64,000 bases of DNA. It comes from Halomarinibacterium sedimenti. Lineage in GTDB: Bacteria; Bacteroidota; Bacteroidia; Flavobacteriales; Flavobacteriaceae. The notes under the pieces are model-generated. The model was not told the origin of the DNA and did no database searches. It saw only the letters and a program-made list of their open reading frames with translations. The stretch is from NCBI RefSeq assembly GCF_019312585.1, contig NZ_JAHWDP010000001.1, positions 806,001 to 870,000 of the forward strand, written 5' to 3'. Position numbers and translations under genes: made by a program. Positions 8,591 through 17,794 of this stretch are shown here, piece by piece; position 1 is the stretch's first letter, and every line of letters begins with the position of its first letter.

Positions 8591-9199
8591 TTATTTTTGA
8601 CTTCTCAATATCGGGTTCAATTCATCGTCATTGTACATTTTCATCTGCTTATACACTTTCATGTATTTTCTACCGTGGGCGATATCGTCTAATAACTGCT
8701 GGATTGCCGTGCTTAAATCCACACGTTGCTCTAACAGTACATCCAACTTTTTTTGGCAGGCTGCTCTATGGGCATCCGAAGCATTTTCGCGAGTAGCCTC
8801 CTCTTGCATATGATAGACTTTCAAAGCCAAAATGGACAATCTGTCCACGCCCCAAGCTGGGCTTTCGGTATTTATAGTAGCATTATCCTTTACCTCAACA
8901 TCTTTGTATTTTTCTAGAAAATAGCTGTCGATATATTCTACCATATCGGTTCTGTCTTGATTGGAAGCATCAATTTTTCGCTTCAAATCTAGGGCGGCAA
9001 CGGGATCGATATTGGGATCGCGGATAATATCTTCATAATGCCATTGTACCGTGTCTATCCATGATTTTCTGTATAAAAGATGCTCTAATAATTGAGAATC
9101 TTTGTTGTATGGATTGGTAAATGGCTGATAGGGGTCATCTACAACGTGATAGGTTTTAATGACTTCCTGAAATATTTTATTGGCTTTTTCGGTAAACAT
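8591..9199 (-). CDS. DUF4254 domain protein
   Basis: A 202-residue soluble, helical protein matching the DUF4254 family (N-terminal FTEKANKIFQEVIKTYH, then a central KSWIDTVQWHYEDIIRDP segment). I chose the ATG at 9197-9199, one base after the methylase stop. The longer reading to 9319 would overlap the methylase by 119 bp and adds no conserved sequence. Function is unknown. It sits between the adenine methylase and the GT9 gene, and its habitual pairing with GT9 enzymes suggests a link to lipopolysaccharide core synthesis rather than to restriction. Confidence 0.85.
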   Translation of the reverse strand: MFTEKANKIFQEVIKTYHVVDDPYQPFTNPYNKDSQLLEHLLYRKSWIDTVQWHYEDIIRDPNIDPVAALDLKRKIDASNQDRTDMVEYIDSYFLEKYKDVEVKDNATINTESPAWGVDRLSILALKVYHMQEEATRENASDAHRAACQKKLDVLLEQRVDLSTAIQQLLDDIAHGRKYMKVYKQMKMYNDDELNPILRSQK

Positions 9200-9200
9200 A

Positions 9201-10199
9201 TTATTTCTTTTCAAGTATGTGTAAAAATTCGGTTGTATGCGAGGCCTTATGGTTTCGGTTTTCTGTTTTATCGGCTTTAAAGCGTTGGTATTTTTTGGTT
9301 GCCAAATCGTAGTTCCCAAATTGTTCCATGACTTTTTGCACTTCGTTTTGACTCATTAATCCTTCGTTGTTATAACTAAGAAAAATGTATTTAAATTGTG
9401 CGTTTTCTATCAACGCTTCAAAGCTTTCCAACACTTTTCCAACCTTGCAATAATCGCTTTTATAATAATCTCGTAATCCAGTAACGCCTCTGGGTGCAAA
9501 GGTATCCATTTTTGCGATAGTATTTAGTATATGATAATTGGCGCCGTATTGCCTAGCATTATAGGGAGGATCGAGGTATAAAATATCCCCTTCAATAGTT
9601 TTTATGAGTTGATTACTATCCTGCTGAAAAACCTCGTGCTGGGTAGTGGTTTCTTCAAAAAGTGCGGGTTGCAATACCAGAGGTTTTGCAGCCGATTTTT
9701 TAATGTGTTTTAAATACGCCCCATATACTGAAGCCGTGTTGGCCACTTTATCGGCACTTTCCAAAAGGGATGCTAAGAGAAAGTAGTATTCGTCTTCGTT
9801 AATTTCCCCAGCCTTTTTCCAAACCTCAATTTGAGTGCGAATGGCATCTATTTTTTGTCCGTTCTCTTTGGAAAAATAGTTTCTTCCTTGTTTTCCGCCT
9901 TCGGAATATTCTGAAAAAATAAAGCCTTGTTTTCCTTTTAAATTATCAAGCACCTCTATCTTTTCCTCTAGTGATATGGGTTTGTGATTGCCTATATAAT
10001 TTCGATTCAATACAAAGCTGTAAAACTCTACATCGTTGGCAATTACTTTTTTTACTTGCGTTTTAAAGGTGCGGCCTACAATTCCCGTTCCTGCAAAAAG
10101 ATCGCAAAATACTTTTTGGGATAAGTCGTCACCCGCTGTTTTTGAAATGGTTTCAAAAAGAAAAGGAGCTAGTTTGTATTTGGAGCCGATGTAGTTCAA
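9201..10199 (-). CDS. D12-class DNA adenine-N6 methyltransferase
   Basis: A 332-residue methylase. The N-terminus MNYIGSKYKL, the AdoMet-binding motif DLFAGTG (residues 33-39) and the catalytic DPPY (210-213) followed by NARQYGANYH place it in the alpha (D12/Dam-like) class of adenine methylases. It overlaps the upstream 214-residue gene by 4 bp, consistent with a type II modification enzyme and its endonuclease. The recognition site cannot be read from the sequence. Composition resembles neighbouring genes, so recent transfer is not obvious. Confidence 0.88.
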   Translation of the reverse strand: MNYIGSKYKLAPFLFETISKTAGDDLSQKVFCDLFAGTGIVGRTFKTQVKKVIANDVEFYSFVLNRNYIGNHKPISLEEKIEVLDNLKGKQGFIFSEYSEGGKQGRNYFSKENGQKIDAIRTQIEVWKKAGEINEDEYYFLLASLLESADKVANTASVYGAYLKHIKKSAAKPLVLQPALFEETTTQHEVFQQDSNQLIKTIEGDILYLDPPYNARQYGANYHILNTIAKMDTFAPRGVTGLRDYYKSDYCKVGKVLESFEALIENAQFKYIFLSYNNEGLMSQNEVQKVMEQFGNYDLATKKYQRFKADKTENRNHKASHTTEFLHILEKK

Positions 10200-10840
10200 T
10201 GTGTCACCCAGATTATATCACTCAACGTTTTGTGATTGTTGTCAAAATTAAAAGAATGTAATTGGTTGGGACGAAAGTTTGATAAGTAATTCTCAATTTC
10301 TTTTTTAATAAGGGATAACTCGGCTTTCAACTTCCAATGAAACCCATTAGTCTCATGTACAATAATAAACAATCTATTTTTTAGATGGTAGCGTTGCTCG
10401 ATACTTTGATTTGTATAAAGCCACGAAATTAATTCTTCTTTATGGGTTTTTGCATATTCGAAAGACTGTTTAAATCCTTTTGGAAATACCGAGGTTTTAT
10501 GGTCAAAGGGAATGTCTTTCAGGAAAAAATCCTTTTCAGAATCTTTAGCATTGGCAACAGGTTGCACTAGGTCTGCCGCTTTAAAAATCATTTCCACTCC
10601 CATGGCACTCCAAAAATTAAACCAGCGGTTGGCAGCATAATTGAACAAAGCTCGCTTATCTACTTGTAAGCTTTGATGGGTTTGTTTTAGTTGCAAAATA
10701 AATTGTTCCCAAGAAGGCGTATCGTAAATAAAACCCGTAAAACTATCCCATTCGTTATTTTGAATCCGCCCCCATTGATAACGGTAGGGAAGTCTTTTTT
10801 GCAACTGACTTTCCAAATACGGTATATCTATTTTTGTCAT
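10196..10840 (-). CDS. putative type II restriction endonuclease (PD-(D/E)XK-like)
   Basis: A 214-residue protein not recognised by name. Its place directly upstream of a DNA adenine methylase, overlapping it by 4 bp, suggests the endonuclease of the pair. A candidate nuclease core is D104 (EKDFFL), then D113-H-K115 (PFDHKTS), a pattern compatible with PD-(D/E)XK enzymes, with E83 in a preceding helix. The ATG at 10838-10840 overlaps the stop of the upstream membrane gene (ATGA), so I prefer it to the longer reading from 10879. Similarity to a known enzyme family could not be tested. Function is an inference. Confidence 0.6.
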   Translation of the reverse strand: MTKIDIPYLESQLQKRLPYRYQWGRIQNNEWDSFTGFIYDTPSWEQFILQLKQTHQSLQVDKRALFNYAANRWFNFWSAMGVEMIFKAADLVQPVANAKDSEKDFFLKDIPFDHKTSVFPKGFKQSFEYAKTHKEELISWLYTNQSIEQRYHLKNRLFIIVHETNGFHWKLKAELSLIKKEIENYLSNFRPNQLHSFNFDNNHKTLSDIIWVTH

Positions 10841-11760
10841 ATAAACAGAAAAATAATGGGGAGCAACAAAAATGTCCAAAGGAGTAATTCCTTAAACCAA
10901 ATATCTCCCTTTTTTTCTAAATAACCCGCTATAGTCATAGCGCTTGGTGCAGCAAGAAAGATAAGTTCTGTGCCAATTTTAATTTCAGAAAAAAGGGTAA
11001 TAAAAAAACACGCTATCACCGAAAAAATAACTAAAAGGTAGTTGCTTTTAAATTTCTTGGGAATATCTGGGAGTTTCGAAATTCTATAAAAAATACTCCA
11101 AATCAATACCGAAAAAAAGAAGGTTAAAAACACAAGTATATCTGCCGAAGCATAAGCGGTAAAGTCATAAGAAATAGACTTTGCAAACGCAGTGAGCCAA
11201 ACAAATGAATTCTCTTTAATAAGGAAGAATGTTACAGCAATAAGGGTCATCCCTAATAATCCTATTAAAGGAATTAACAAATATCGAATAGCCTTTTTAT
11301 TTAGTTTTACAATAGCGATATACAGTAGGATAATGAGCAAAATACTCCAGAAAAAGAAATAAGAAGCTAGTAGAATCCAAAGGGTAGCGTCCAGTATTTT
11401 CTTCTCCATGTTTTTTTCGGAGGCCATACTAAAAATCCTACGCAAAGCTAATAGTATCAGAAACTGAGAAATGATAATTCCTAGATGTTGGGTACTAGGT
11501 AGCATCGCAACCACACACGAAAATATAAATATCGCAAAGGTGCTTGAAGTGTTTAAATAGTTCTTCCTGATAATAAAATCAAGCAGTAACATGGAGAAAA
11601 CAAGTAATACTAAAATGGTGAGGAGTGTTATAAACTCTTCTAGTTGAAACGTAAAGTCACTCACCAAAAGATATTTAAGCACACAAAAAATAGTGATGAA
11701 AATACTTAGCAATAAAAAATTGATAGGACTAGATTTACCAAAAAAGCTTGTAAGCATCAT
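10837..11760 (-). CDS. DUF6427-type integral membrane protein
   Basis: A 307-residue protein with about ten hydrophobic helices from residue 13 to the C-terminus and few charged loops. It matches the flavobacterial DUF6427 family in length and overall layout; no enzymatic motif is visible. The stop overlaps the start of the putative endonuclease gene (ATGA). It is divergent from the DUF6341 gene with a 36-bp gap; in flavobacteria these two families are, as far as I recall, regular neighbours of purD. Function unknown. Confidence 0.75.
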   Translation of the reverse strand: MMLTSFFGKSSPINFLLLSIFITIFCVLKYLLVSDFTFQLEEFITLLTILVLLVFSMLLLDFIIRKNYLNTSSTFAIFIFSCVVAMLPSTQHLGIIISQFLILLALRRIFSMASEKNMEKKILDATLWILLASYFFFWSILLIILLYIAIVKLNKKAIRYLLIPLIGLLGMTLIAVTFFLIKENSFVWLTAFAKSISYDFTAYASADILVFLTFFFSVLIWSIFYRISKLPDIPKKFKSNYLLVIFSVIACFFITLFSEIKIGTELIFLAAPSAMTIAGYLEKKGDIWFKELLLWTFLLLPIIFLFI

Positions 11761-11778
11761 GCTTTATTTCTATTTTTG
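11748..11778 (+). promoter_or_regulatory. promoter for DUF6341 gene
   Basis: CTTG (11747-11750), a 20-base spacer and TATTTTTG (11771-11778) fit the Bacteroidota consensus. The ATG is 18 bases beyond the -7 element. Most of the element lies in the short divergent gap and partly in the start region of the minus-strand membrane gene. Confidence 0.65.
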
Positions 11779-11796
11779 TGCTATAAATATACTACT

Positions 11797-12036
11797 ATGA
11801 CTTGGAAAGGTTTTTTTGAAGGTATTCAATCTTTTGCTGAAAGTGTTTTATTTGCTCCCTACGATGCGTTAAGACTTGGCGTAGACAGTTGGTGGGTTTC
11901 TAATGTGGTAAGCTGGATTTTAGTACTCATTGGGTTTGTTGCTTTTTTCTATTGGATGAAACAACTATCTATTTTTAATGCCAGTGGTGAAGAAGATAGA
12001 AGTCAGACCTCACATTCTTTTTTAGGAAAGAACTAA
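11797..12036 (+). CDS. DUF6341-type small membrane protein
   Basis: A 79-residue protein with one clear membrane helix (about residues 35-54, VVSWILVLIGFVAFFYWMK), preceded by an amphipathic region containing FAPYDALR and followed by a short polar tail. It matches the DUF6341 family of flavobacteria. A TTG 21 bases upstream lies within the promoter, so the ATG at 11797 is preferred. The stop overlaps that of purD on the other strand by 4 bp. Function unknown. Confidence 0.75.
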   Translation: MTWKGFFEGIQSFAESVLFAPYDALRLGVDSWWVSNVVSWILVLIGFVAFFYWMKQLSIFNASGEEDRSQTSHSFLGKN

Positions 12037-13304
12037 AGATCAAAACCGATATCGGTTCTATAATACATCGTATCAAAAGATAGTTTTTCTATTTCTTGAT
12101 ACGATTTTTTTATGGCCTTTTTAAAATCCTTATCCAGCGAAGTCACAGCAATTACACGCCCTCCGTTAGTGACCACTTTACCGTCTTTTAAAGCCGTCCC
12201 TGCGTGAAAAACGATGGAGTCTTTTACATTTTCTATTCCAATAATTTCTTTTCCTTTTTCATAGGCCTCTGGATATCCTCCAGAAACGACCATGATGGTA
12301 GCTGCAGATCTTTCATCCATTTCAAGGGATATTTCATCTAACTGTTGATTTGCTGTAGCTTCAAATAAATCGACTAAATCTGTTTTAATTCGTGGTAAAA
12401 CGGCTTCGGTTTCAGGATCACCCATACGTACGTTGTATTCGATTACGTAGGGCTCGTTATTCACTTTTATTAAACCAACAAATACGAAGCCTTTATATTC
12501 AATCTTTTCGGCTTGTAATCCGTTTACGGTAGGTTTTACAATACGTTCTTCAATTTTCTTCATCAAGACCTCATCGGCAAAAGGAACAGGAGAAACGGCA
12601 CCCATTCCGCCAGTATTTAGGCCAGTATCGCCTTCGCCAATACGTTTATAATCTTTGGCGGTAGGTAGTACTTTGTAGTTTTTGCCATCGGTTAAAACAA
12701 ATACGCTTAATTCAATTCCGTCGAGAAACTCTTCAATCACTACTTTGCTACTCGCAGCGCCAAACTTTGCATTGGAGAGCATATTTTCGAGTTCAGATTT
12801 TGCTTCCTCTAAATCTTTCAAGATTAACACCCCTTTTCCAGCAGCTAGGCCATCTGCTTTTAACACATAAGGAGGATTCAATGTTTCTAAAAATTGTTTT
12901 CCCGCCTCTAAACTTTCTGAAGTAAAACTTTGATATGCTGCCGTGGGAATGTTGTGCTGCATCATAAACTCTTTAGCACGTTCTTTACTTCCCTCCAATA
13001 AAGCACCTCTTCTTGAAGGACCAATCAGCATCAAATTGTTAAGTTGGTCATCTTGTTGAAAGAAATCATAAATACCATTTACCAATGGGTCTTCGGGTCC
13101 TACCACAACCATTTTTATTGTATGTTCTAAAACAGCCTTTTTAATGGCTTCAAAATCGTTTACAGAAATAGAAAGGTTGGTTGCAATACTTGCTGTTCCA
13201 GCATTTCCAGGAGCTACAAATAATTTTGAGCAACGTGGACTCTGTGATATTTTATAAGCAAAAGTATGTTCTCTACCGCCAGAACCTAATACAAGAATAT
13301 TCAT
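12033..13304 (-). CDS. purD: phosphoribosylamine-glycine ligase
   Basis: A 423-residue PurD, the second enzyme of purine synthesis, joining glycine to phosphoribosylamine with ATP. The N-terminal domain begins MNILVLGSGGREHTFAYKI. The ATP-grasp domain contains KADGLAAGKGV and EEFLDGIELSVFVLTDG, and the metal-binding segment is NVRMGDPETEAVLPR. Length is normal. It stands alone rather than in a purine operon, with a TATTTTTG element upstream (13328-13335), and converges on the DUF6341 gene. Confidence 0.97.
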   Translation of the reverse strand: MNILVLGSGGREHTFAYKISQSPRCSKLFVAPGNAGTASIATNLSISVNDFEAIKKAVLEHTIKMVVVGPEDPLVNGIYDFFQQDDQLNNLMLIGPSRRGALLEGSKERAKEFMMQHNIPTAAYQSFTSESLEAGKQFLETLNPPYVLKADGLAAGKGVLILKDLEEAKSELENMLSNAKFGAASSKVVIEEFLDGIELSVFVLTDGKNYKVLPTAKDYKRIGEGDTGLNTGGMGAVSPVPFADEVLMKKIEERIVKPTVNGLQAEKIEYKGFVFVGLIKVNNEPYVIEYNVRMGDPETEAVLPRIKTDLVDLFEATANQQLDEISLEMDERSAATIMVVSGGYPEAYEKGKEIIGIENVKDSIVFHAGTALKDGKVVTNGGRVIAVTSLDKDFKKAIKKSYQEIEKLSFDTMYYRTDIGFDL

Positions 13305-13327
13305 TGTGAAGCGTTTTGTTTCGGCAT

Positions 13328-13335
13328 CAAAAATA
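13328..13335 (-). promoter_or_regulatory. -7 element TATTTTTG for purD
   Basis: On the minus strand TATTTTTG matches TAnnTTTG, 23 bases ahead of the purD ATG. No good -33 TTTG at the right distance was found, so confidence is moderate. Confidence 0.5.
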
Positions 13336-13369
13336 ATTGTTTGTAAATTGAACCCCTAATTATTTTACA

Positions 13370-14677
13370 TTGAATTTATTCGAACTTTCATTGCGTTGGA
13401 ATGGTTTCCCAATAAAGGAAGCCAAAACGCAATTAAAAGAAATTCAATCCATTCCCGAAAGTGAATACCAAGCCTACGTTCAAACACAACGAATGGACAT
13501 TGTAAACTTTCATCTCGCTAACAATGCCTTTTATAAGAAATTTACTGAAAGCCTCAACATTTGCTCTTGGGAAGATGTACCAGTGATGCAAAAAAGCGAT
13601 TTGCAAATTCCGTTAAAAAAGCGGCTTTCAGAAGGGTATTCTGAAAGAAATGTATATGTAAATAAAACCTCAGGCTCTAGTGGCCACCCTTTTATTTTTG
13701 CAAAAGACAAGGTATGTCATGCCCTTACTTGGGCCGAAATATTTGACCGATTTGGCTGGTTTGGGTTGGACTTTCATACTTCGCTACAAGCGCGTTTTTA
13801 TGGAATTCCGTTAGATTCTTTAGGCTATCAAAAAGAACGGTTGAAAGACCGTTTAAGCAGTAGATACCGATTCCCTATTTTTGATTTATCTGATAAAAAA
13901 TTAGAACAATTTTTAAAGGCTTTTCAGAAAAAGAAGTTCGATTATATTAATGGCTACACCAGCTCGGTTGTATTGTTTGCTAAGTTTCTTCAGAAAAAAG
14001 GAATCGTACTTACATCCATTTGTCCCACGATAAAATATTGCATTGTTACTAGTGAAATGCTGTACGAAAGCGATAAAAAATTAATGGAACAAGTCTTTGG
14101 GGTTCCTGTGGTAAACGAATTTGGTGCTAGTGAGTTGGACCTCATCGCATTTACCAATAAAAAAGATGAATTTATCGTAAACAGTGAAACCCTTTTTGTC
14201 GAAATTTTGGACGAAGACAACGCTCAAGTTCCTCACGGAAAATCGGGACGAATTGTGATTACTTCCTTGTATAACAAGGCACACCCGATGATTCGGTATG
14301 ACATTGGCGATACAGGAAGGCTTTCAGAAAAAAGCACCTTTAAAAAACCCATTTTACAAGAATTGATTGGCCGTACTAATGATGTTGCGAAACTCCCCAG
14401 CGGCAAAACGGTTCCTGGACTTACCTTTTATTACGTCACTAAAAGTGTGATTGAAGATGATGGAAACGTAAAGGAGTTTGTGATTGAACAACACGCTTTA
14501 GATAGGTTTAAAATTATCTATACTTCGGAAAGGGGATTAACTGCTTCAGAAATTGAAACTATAAAACAGGCCCTTTTTAAATACTTAGAAGCGGGGCTTC
14601 AACTGCAGTTTGAAAGGGTTGAAGTACTCGATAGAAGCAATCGAGGAAAACTGAAGCAGTTTATATCAAGATTATAA
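13370..14677 (+). CDS. PaaK/CapK-like adenylate-forming enzyme
   Basis: A 435-residue protein of the phenylacetate-CoA ligase-like (CapK) group. The ATP-binding loop is KTSGSSGHP (residues 99-107), the second adenylation motif FGASE (251-255), and the hinge region follows IRYDIGDTG. It activates a carboxylate as acyl-AMP; CapK-type members occur in capsule clusters and their substrates are mostly unknown. The only plausible start is TTG 13370, because the N-terminal LFELSLRWNGFPIKEA is conserved-looking and the first in-frame ATG is at codon 42. It is the only plus-strand gene of the polysaccharide locus and overlaps the GT2 gene tail to tail by 6 bp. Confidence 0.85.
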   Translation: MNLFELSLRWNGFPIKEAKTQLKEIQSIPESEYQAYVQTQRMDIVNFHLANNAFYKKFTESLNICSWEDVPVMQKSDLQIPLKKRLSEGYSERNVYVNKTSGSSGHPFIFAKDKVCHALTWAEIFDRFGWFGLDFHTSLQARFYGIPLDSLGYQKERLKDRLSSRYRFPIFDLSDKKLEQFLKAFQKKKFDYINGYTSSVVLFAKFLQKKGIVLTSICPTIKYCIVTSEMLYESDKKLMEQVFGVPVVNEFGASELDLIAFTNKKDEFIVNSETLFVEILDEDNAQVPHGKSGRIVITSLYNKAHPMIRYDIGDTGRLSEKSTFKKPILQELIGRTNDVAKLPSGKTVPGLTFYYVTKSVIEDDGNVKEFVIEQHALDRFKIIYTSERGLTASEIETIKQALFKYLEAGLQLQFERVEVLDRSNRGKLKQFISRL

Positions 14678-15478
14678 TTTCTGAATATACTTTGGTCGAA
14701 CAAAAAAGTATTCCCAAAAAAATCGAAGCAAATACCCTCCCGATTTAATCAGGTTAAAACCAAGGCTTCGATAAAACAGATAATTGTATTTGACTAGATT
14801 TATTTTATTTGAACTTATGGATCCCTTTCGTAATCGGTAATACGCCAAATCCTCCTGAAGCCCTACAGCGGGTTTCCCACTTCGCTTAATGGCTTCTAAC
14901 CAAACCGCCCAATCCTGTCTTTTACGGATATTAGGTGCTACTATTTTTCCTATTTCACCGGCATTGTAAATTCCAGTAAGATTCCCAACATAATTATTTA
15001 AAAGCTGTTTTTTATATGACAACTTAGGGATGGCAAGGATTCTCTTCTTTAAAGGATTTCCATCTTCATCTATGTGTAAATAACTTGTAAAAGAAACCGA
15101 GGCATTTTCATTTTGCATCAATTTTAGTTGCCTTTCAAGCTTTTCCCGATGCCAATAATCATCGCTGTCTAAAAAAGCAATATAGTTTCCTCTAGCCCTT
15201 TCGGTTGCAAGATTTCTACAATAAGCAGCTCCTGCATTTTCATCTAATTGAATAAAAGTAATGCGCGGTTCTACTTTTGCAATCTCCTGAACTAGGCTTG
15301 CAGAGTCGTCACTTGAAGCATCATCTACAATAATTTGTTCCCAATTTGAATAGGATTGAGCTTGGACACTTTCTATATTTTGAAGTATAAATTTAGAGGC
15401 ATTATAAAGTGGAGTAATGATTGAAACCAAAGGCGTTTCAGAATTATTAGTATGCTTTTTCTTCTCCTCGTAATGCAT
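14672..15478 (-). CDS. glycosyltransferase family 2
   Basis: About 268 residues with a GT-A fold. The N-terminus SIITPLYNASKF, the segment QIIVDDASSDDSASLV and the metal/donor motif LDSDDYW (DXD type) identify a GT2 inverting transferase, which would extend the lipid-linked oligosaccharide in the cytoplasm. I start it at ATG 15476-15478, a 32-bp overlap with the preceding sugar-phosphate transferase; the alternative at 15499 overlaps more. It is the last minus-strand gene of the polysaccharide operon. Donor sugar unknown. Confidence 0.9.
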   Translation of the reverse strand: MHYEEKKKHTNNSETPLVSIITPLYNASKFILQNIESVQAQSYSNWEQIIVDDASSDDSASLVQEIAKVEPRITFIQLDENAGAAYCRNLATERARGNYIAFLDSDDYWHREKLERQLKLMQNENASVSFTSYLHIDEDGNPLKKRILAIPKLSYKKQLLNNYVGNLTGIYNAGEIGKIVAPNIRKRQDWAVWLEAIKRSGKPAVGLQEDLAYYRLRKGSISSNKINLVKYNYLFYRSLGFNLIKSGGYLLRFFWEYFFVRPKYIQKL

Positions 15479-16802
15479 TGTAAATGGTTTGGAAAACAAT
15501 CTTTATATCTAAAAATAAAGACCAATTTTCAAGATAAAATATATCGTATTTCACTCTGTTAATAATATGATTGTCGTCTTCAACCTCACCGCGATAGCCG
15601 CTTACTTGTGCTAGGCCAGTAATCCCAGGCTTTATAAAGTGACGCACCATAAATTTATCAATCCTTTTGGCATACATGTGTGTGTGGCTTACCATATGCG
15701 GTCTTGGCCCAACCACAGACATTTCACCTTTAAGCACATTAATAAATTGTGGTAATTCGTCGATACTGGTTTTTCGTATAACTTTTCCCACCCTAGTTAC
15801 CCTTGGGTCATTTTTTCGAATTTGATGTAAATGTGCTTCAGGATTAGGGCGCATGGACCTAAACTTATAGCAATAAAACTCTTTATAATCAAGGCCATTT
15901 CTTCGTTGTTTAAAGAACACTGGCCCTTTGGATTCCAGCATAATAAAAATTGCTAAAATTGGGGTTAGCCAAGATAAGACCCCAACTATTATTATTATGG
16001 ATAATATGATGTCGAAACTCCTTTTAATGAATTTATTGAAAGGTTCTTCAATTGGTATTTTCCGCAACGAGAGTATCGGCAAATAACCGTAGTAAGTAAA
16101 GTCTAATCGTTTGCTATAAATTTCTTTATTGTCTGGTAAAAACTTTAGGATTTTTAAGTTATTATCTGCGTAATCTATAAGCTGAGACAATTCTTTATTA
16201 TTAAGTTTTGCTACGGAGGAATATATTTCGTCTACATTATTTTCTTCAATAAAAGCAAGGCATTCGTCTAGTGTGGTTTTATCGTCTTTGTTTAAATCAA
16301 AAGTCTTAGCCAATACATATCCGTATTCAGGATTTTCTAAAAAGAATTTTCTTAATTGATCCGTTTTCTGGTTTAAACCAATTATCACAACTTTTCTAAG
16401 GTTCCCTTTTAATAATAATCTGTACTTTTTAAGCAAATAAAAAACTGCAAGTTTTGTGAGCGTTATACATAACAAAGAGAAGAGGGTATAATTTAAAATT
16501 GAAAGCGGGTCTCTATTTAGGTTGTTGAAAACGCCAAAAAAAGCAAAAACAATAAGAATAAATAAAACCCCCTGTTTCCCAATAAGTGTAAGGATATTTG
16601 TTAAACGCGTAAAGCGGTATATTTCATAAAAATTAGAGCGTAGCGCAATTATAATCCACAACAATGAAACGCTTACGGTGTAATTTATAAATATGATATT
16701 ATCTTCGAAAAAACGATACGCTAATACATTGATTATTAATAGATCAATTATATAAGAAATAGGTCTCAAAAACCCCGAGTATCTCCCTCTTTTAAATATC
16801 AT
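15447..16802 (-). CDS. initiating polyprenyl-phosphate sugar-1-phosphate transferase (WcaJ-like)
   Basis: A 451-residue enzyme with several N-terminal membrane helices (about 12-130), a Rossmann-like middle domain (RKVVIIGLNQKTDQL), another hydrophobic segment (about 260-285) and the catalytic domain. The latter carries KRSFDII, SKGPVFFKQRRNG, YKFRSM and VVGPRPHM, the standard set of bacterial sugar transferases. It would load the first sugar phosphate (often glucose or galactose) onto undecaprenyl phosphate and so start each repeat unit. It lies 2 bp after uxs and overlaps the GT2 gene. Confidence 0.93.
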   Translation of the reverse strand: MIFKRGRYSGFLRPISYIIDLLIINVLAYRFFEDNIIFINYTVSVSLLWIIIALRSNFYEIYRFTRLTNILTLIGKQGVLFILIVFAFFGVFNNLNRDPLSILNYTLFSLLCITLTKLAVFYLLKKYRLLLKGNLRKVVIIGLNQKTDQLRKFFLENPEYGYVLAKTFDLNKDDKTTLDECLAFIEENNVDEIYSSVAKLNNKELSQLIDYADNNLKILKFLPDNKEIYSKRLDFTYYGYLPILSLRKIPIEEPFNKFIKRSFDIILSIIIIVGVLSWLTPILAIFIMLESKGPVFFKQRRNGLDYKEFYCYKFRSMRPNPEAHLHQIRKNDPRVTRVGKVIRKTSIDELPQFINVLKGEMSVVGPRPHMVSHTHMYAKRIDKFMVRHFIKPGITGLAQVSGYRGEVEDDNHIINRVKYDIFYLENWSLFLDIKIVFQTIYNALRGEEKAY

Positions 16803-16804
16803 AC

Positions 16805-17794
16805 TTAAAGCCTGTTATGAGCTGTAAAATCTTTATGTTCACTTCTATAAAGCTCTTCCTTTGTCAAGCCTTTAAAATAATCAAACGTTTTTTTCATTCC
16901 TTCTCCTCGGGACACCATAGGTTCCCATTTTAATATTTTTCTTGCTAAAGTAATATCGGGCTGTCTTTGTAAAGGATCGTCTTTTGGCAAAGGCTTATAC
17001 ACAATTTTTTGATGCGTGTTTGTTAGCTTTACCATTTCTTTTGCAAAATCTAAAATGGTGATTTCTTCTGGGTTACCAATGTTTACGGGCAAATTATAAT
17101 TGCTCATTAATAATCTAAAGAGACCTTCTACTTGATCATCTACATAGCAAAAAGAGCGTGTTTGCAATCCGTCTCCAAAAACAGTTAAATCTTCACCGCG
17201 CAAAGCTTGACCCATAAAGGCAGGAATTACTCTTCCATCATTAAGGCGCATTCTAGGTCCATAGGTGTTAAAAATGCGTGCAATTCTTGTATCAAGTCCA
17301 TGAAACGTATGGTAGGCCATAGTAATAGATTCTTGAAACCGTTTGGCTTCGTCATATACTCCTCTAGGTCCTATGGTATTTACATTTCCGTAATAATCTT
17401 CACTTTGAGGATGCACCAATGGATCTCCATAAACTTCAGAAGTAGAAGCAATAAGAATTCTTGCCTTCTTTTCCTTTGCTAACCCCAATAAATTATGTGT
17501 TCCCAAAGAACCTACCTTAAGGGTTTGGATAGGGATTTTAAGGTAATCTATCGGGCTAGCAGGAGACGCAAAATGAAGAATATAGTCCACTTCTCCAGGT
17601 ACATGAACAAATTTCGTTACATCATGGTGATAAAAACTAAAATTCTTAAGGTGAAAGAGGTGTTCAATATTTTTTAAATCTCCCGTAATAAGGTTATCCA
17701 TAGCAATTACTTCGAGCCCTTCAGCAATAAATCTATCGCATAAATGAGAACCTAAAAATCCAGCAGCGCCCGTAATTAATACCTTATTCTTCAT
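16805..17794 (-). CDS. UDP-glucuronate decarboxylase (UDP-xylose synthase)
   Basis: A 329-residue extended SDR enzyme. NAD-binding GAAGFLG is at residues 9-15, the catalytic residues are in STSEVYG (Glu120) and YDEAK (Tyr147, Lys151), and the segment [15 protein letters not shown] is diagnostic for UDP-xylose synthase. It converts UDP-glucuronate to UDP-xylose. The gene overlaps ugd, whose product feeds it, by 4 bp, so the pair is translationally coupled. The short form without an N-terminal membrane anchor fits bacterial Uxs. Confidence 0.94.
   Translation of the reverse strand: MKNKVLITGAAGFLGSHLCDRFIAEGLEVIAMDNLITGDLKNIEHLFHLKNFSFYHHDVTKFVHVPGEVDYILHFASPASPIDYLKIPIQTLKVGSLGTHNLLGLAKEKKARILIASTSEVYGDPLVHPQSEDYYGNVNTIGPRGVYDEAKRFQESITMAYHTFHGLDTRIARIFNTYGPRMRLNDGRVIPAFMGQALRGEDLTVFGDGLQTRSFCYVDDQVEGLFRLLMSNYNLPVNIGNPEEITILDFAKEMVKLTNTHQKIVYKPLPKDDPLQRQPDITLARKILKWEPMVSRGEGMKKTFDYFKGLTKEELYRSEHKDFTAHNRL

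Noticed and set aside
9200-9319. Extended start of the DUF4254 gene
   Set aside because: It would overlap the methylase by 119 bp, and the family N-terminus starts at the ATG at 9199.
10841-10879. Extended start of the putative endonuclease at 10879
   Set aside because: The longer reading overlaps the membrane protein gene by more than 40 bp, while ATG 10840 overlaps its stop in the usual ATGA form.
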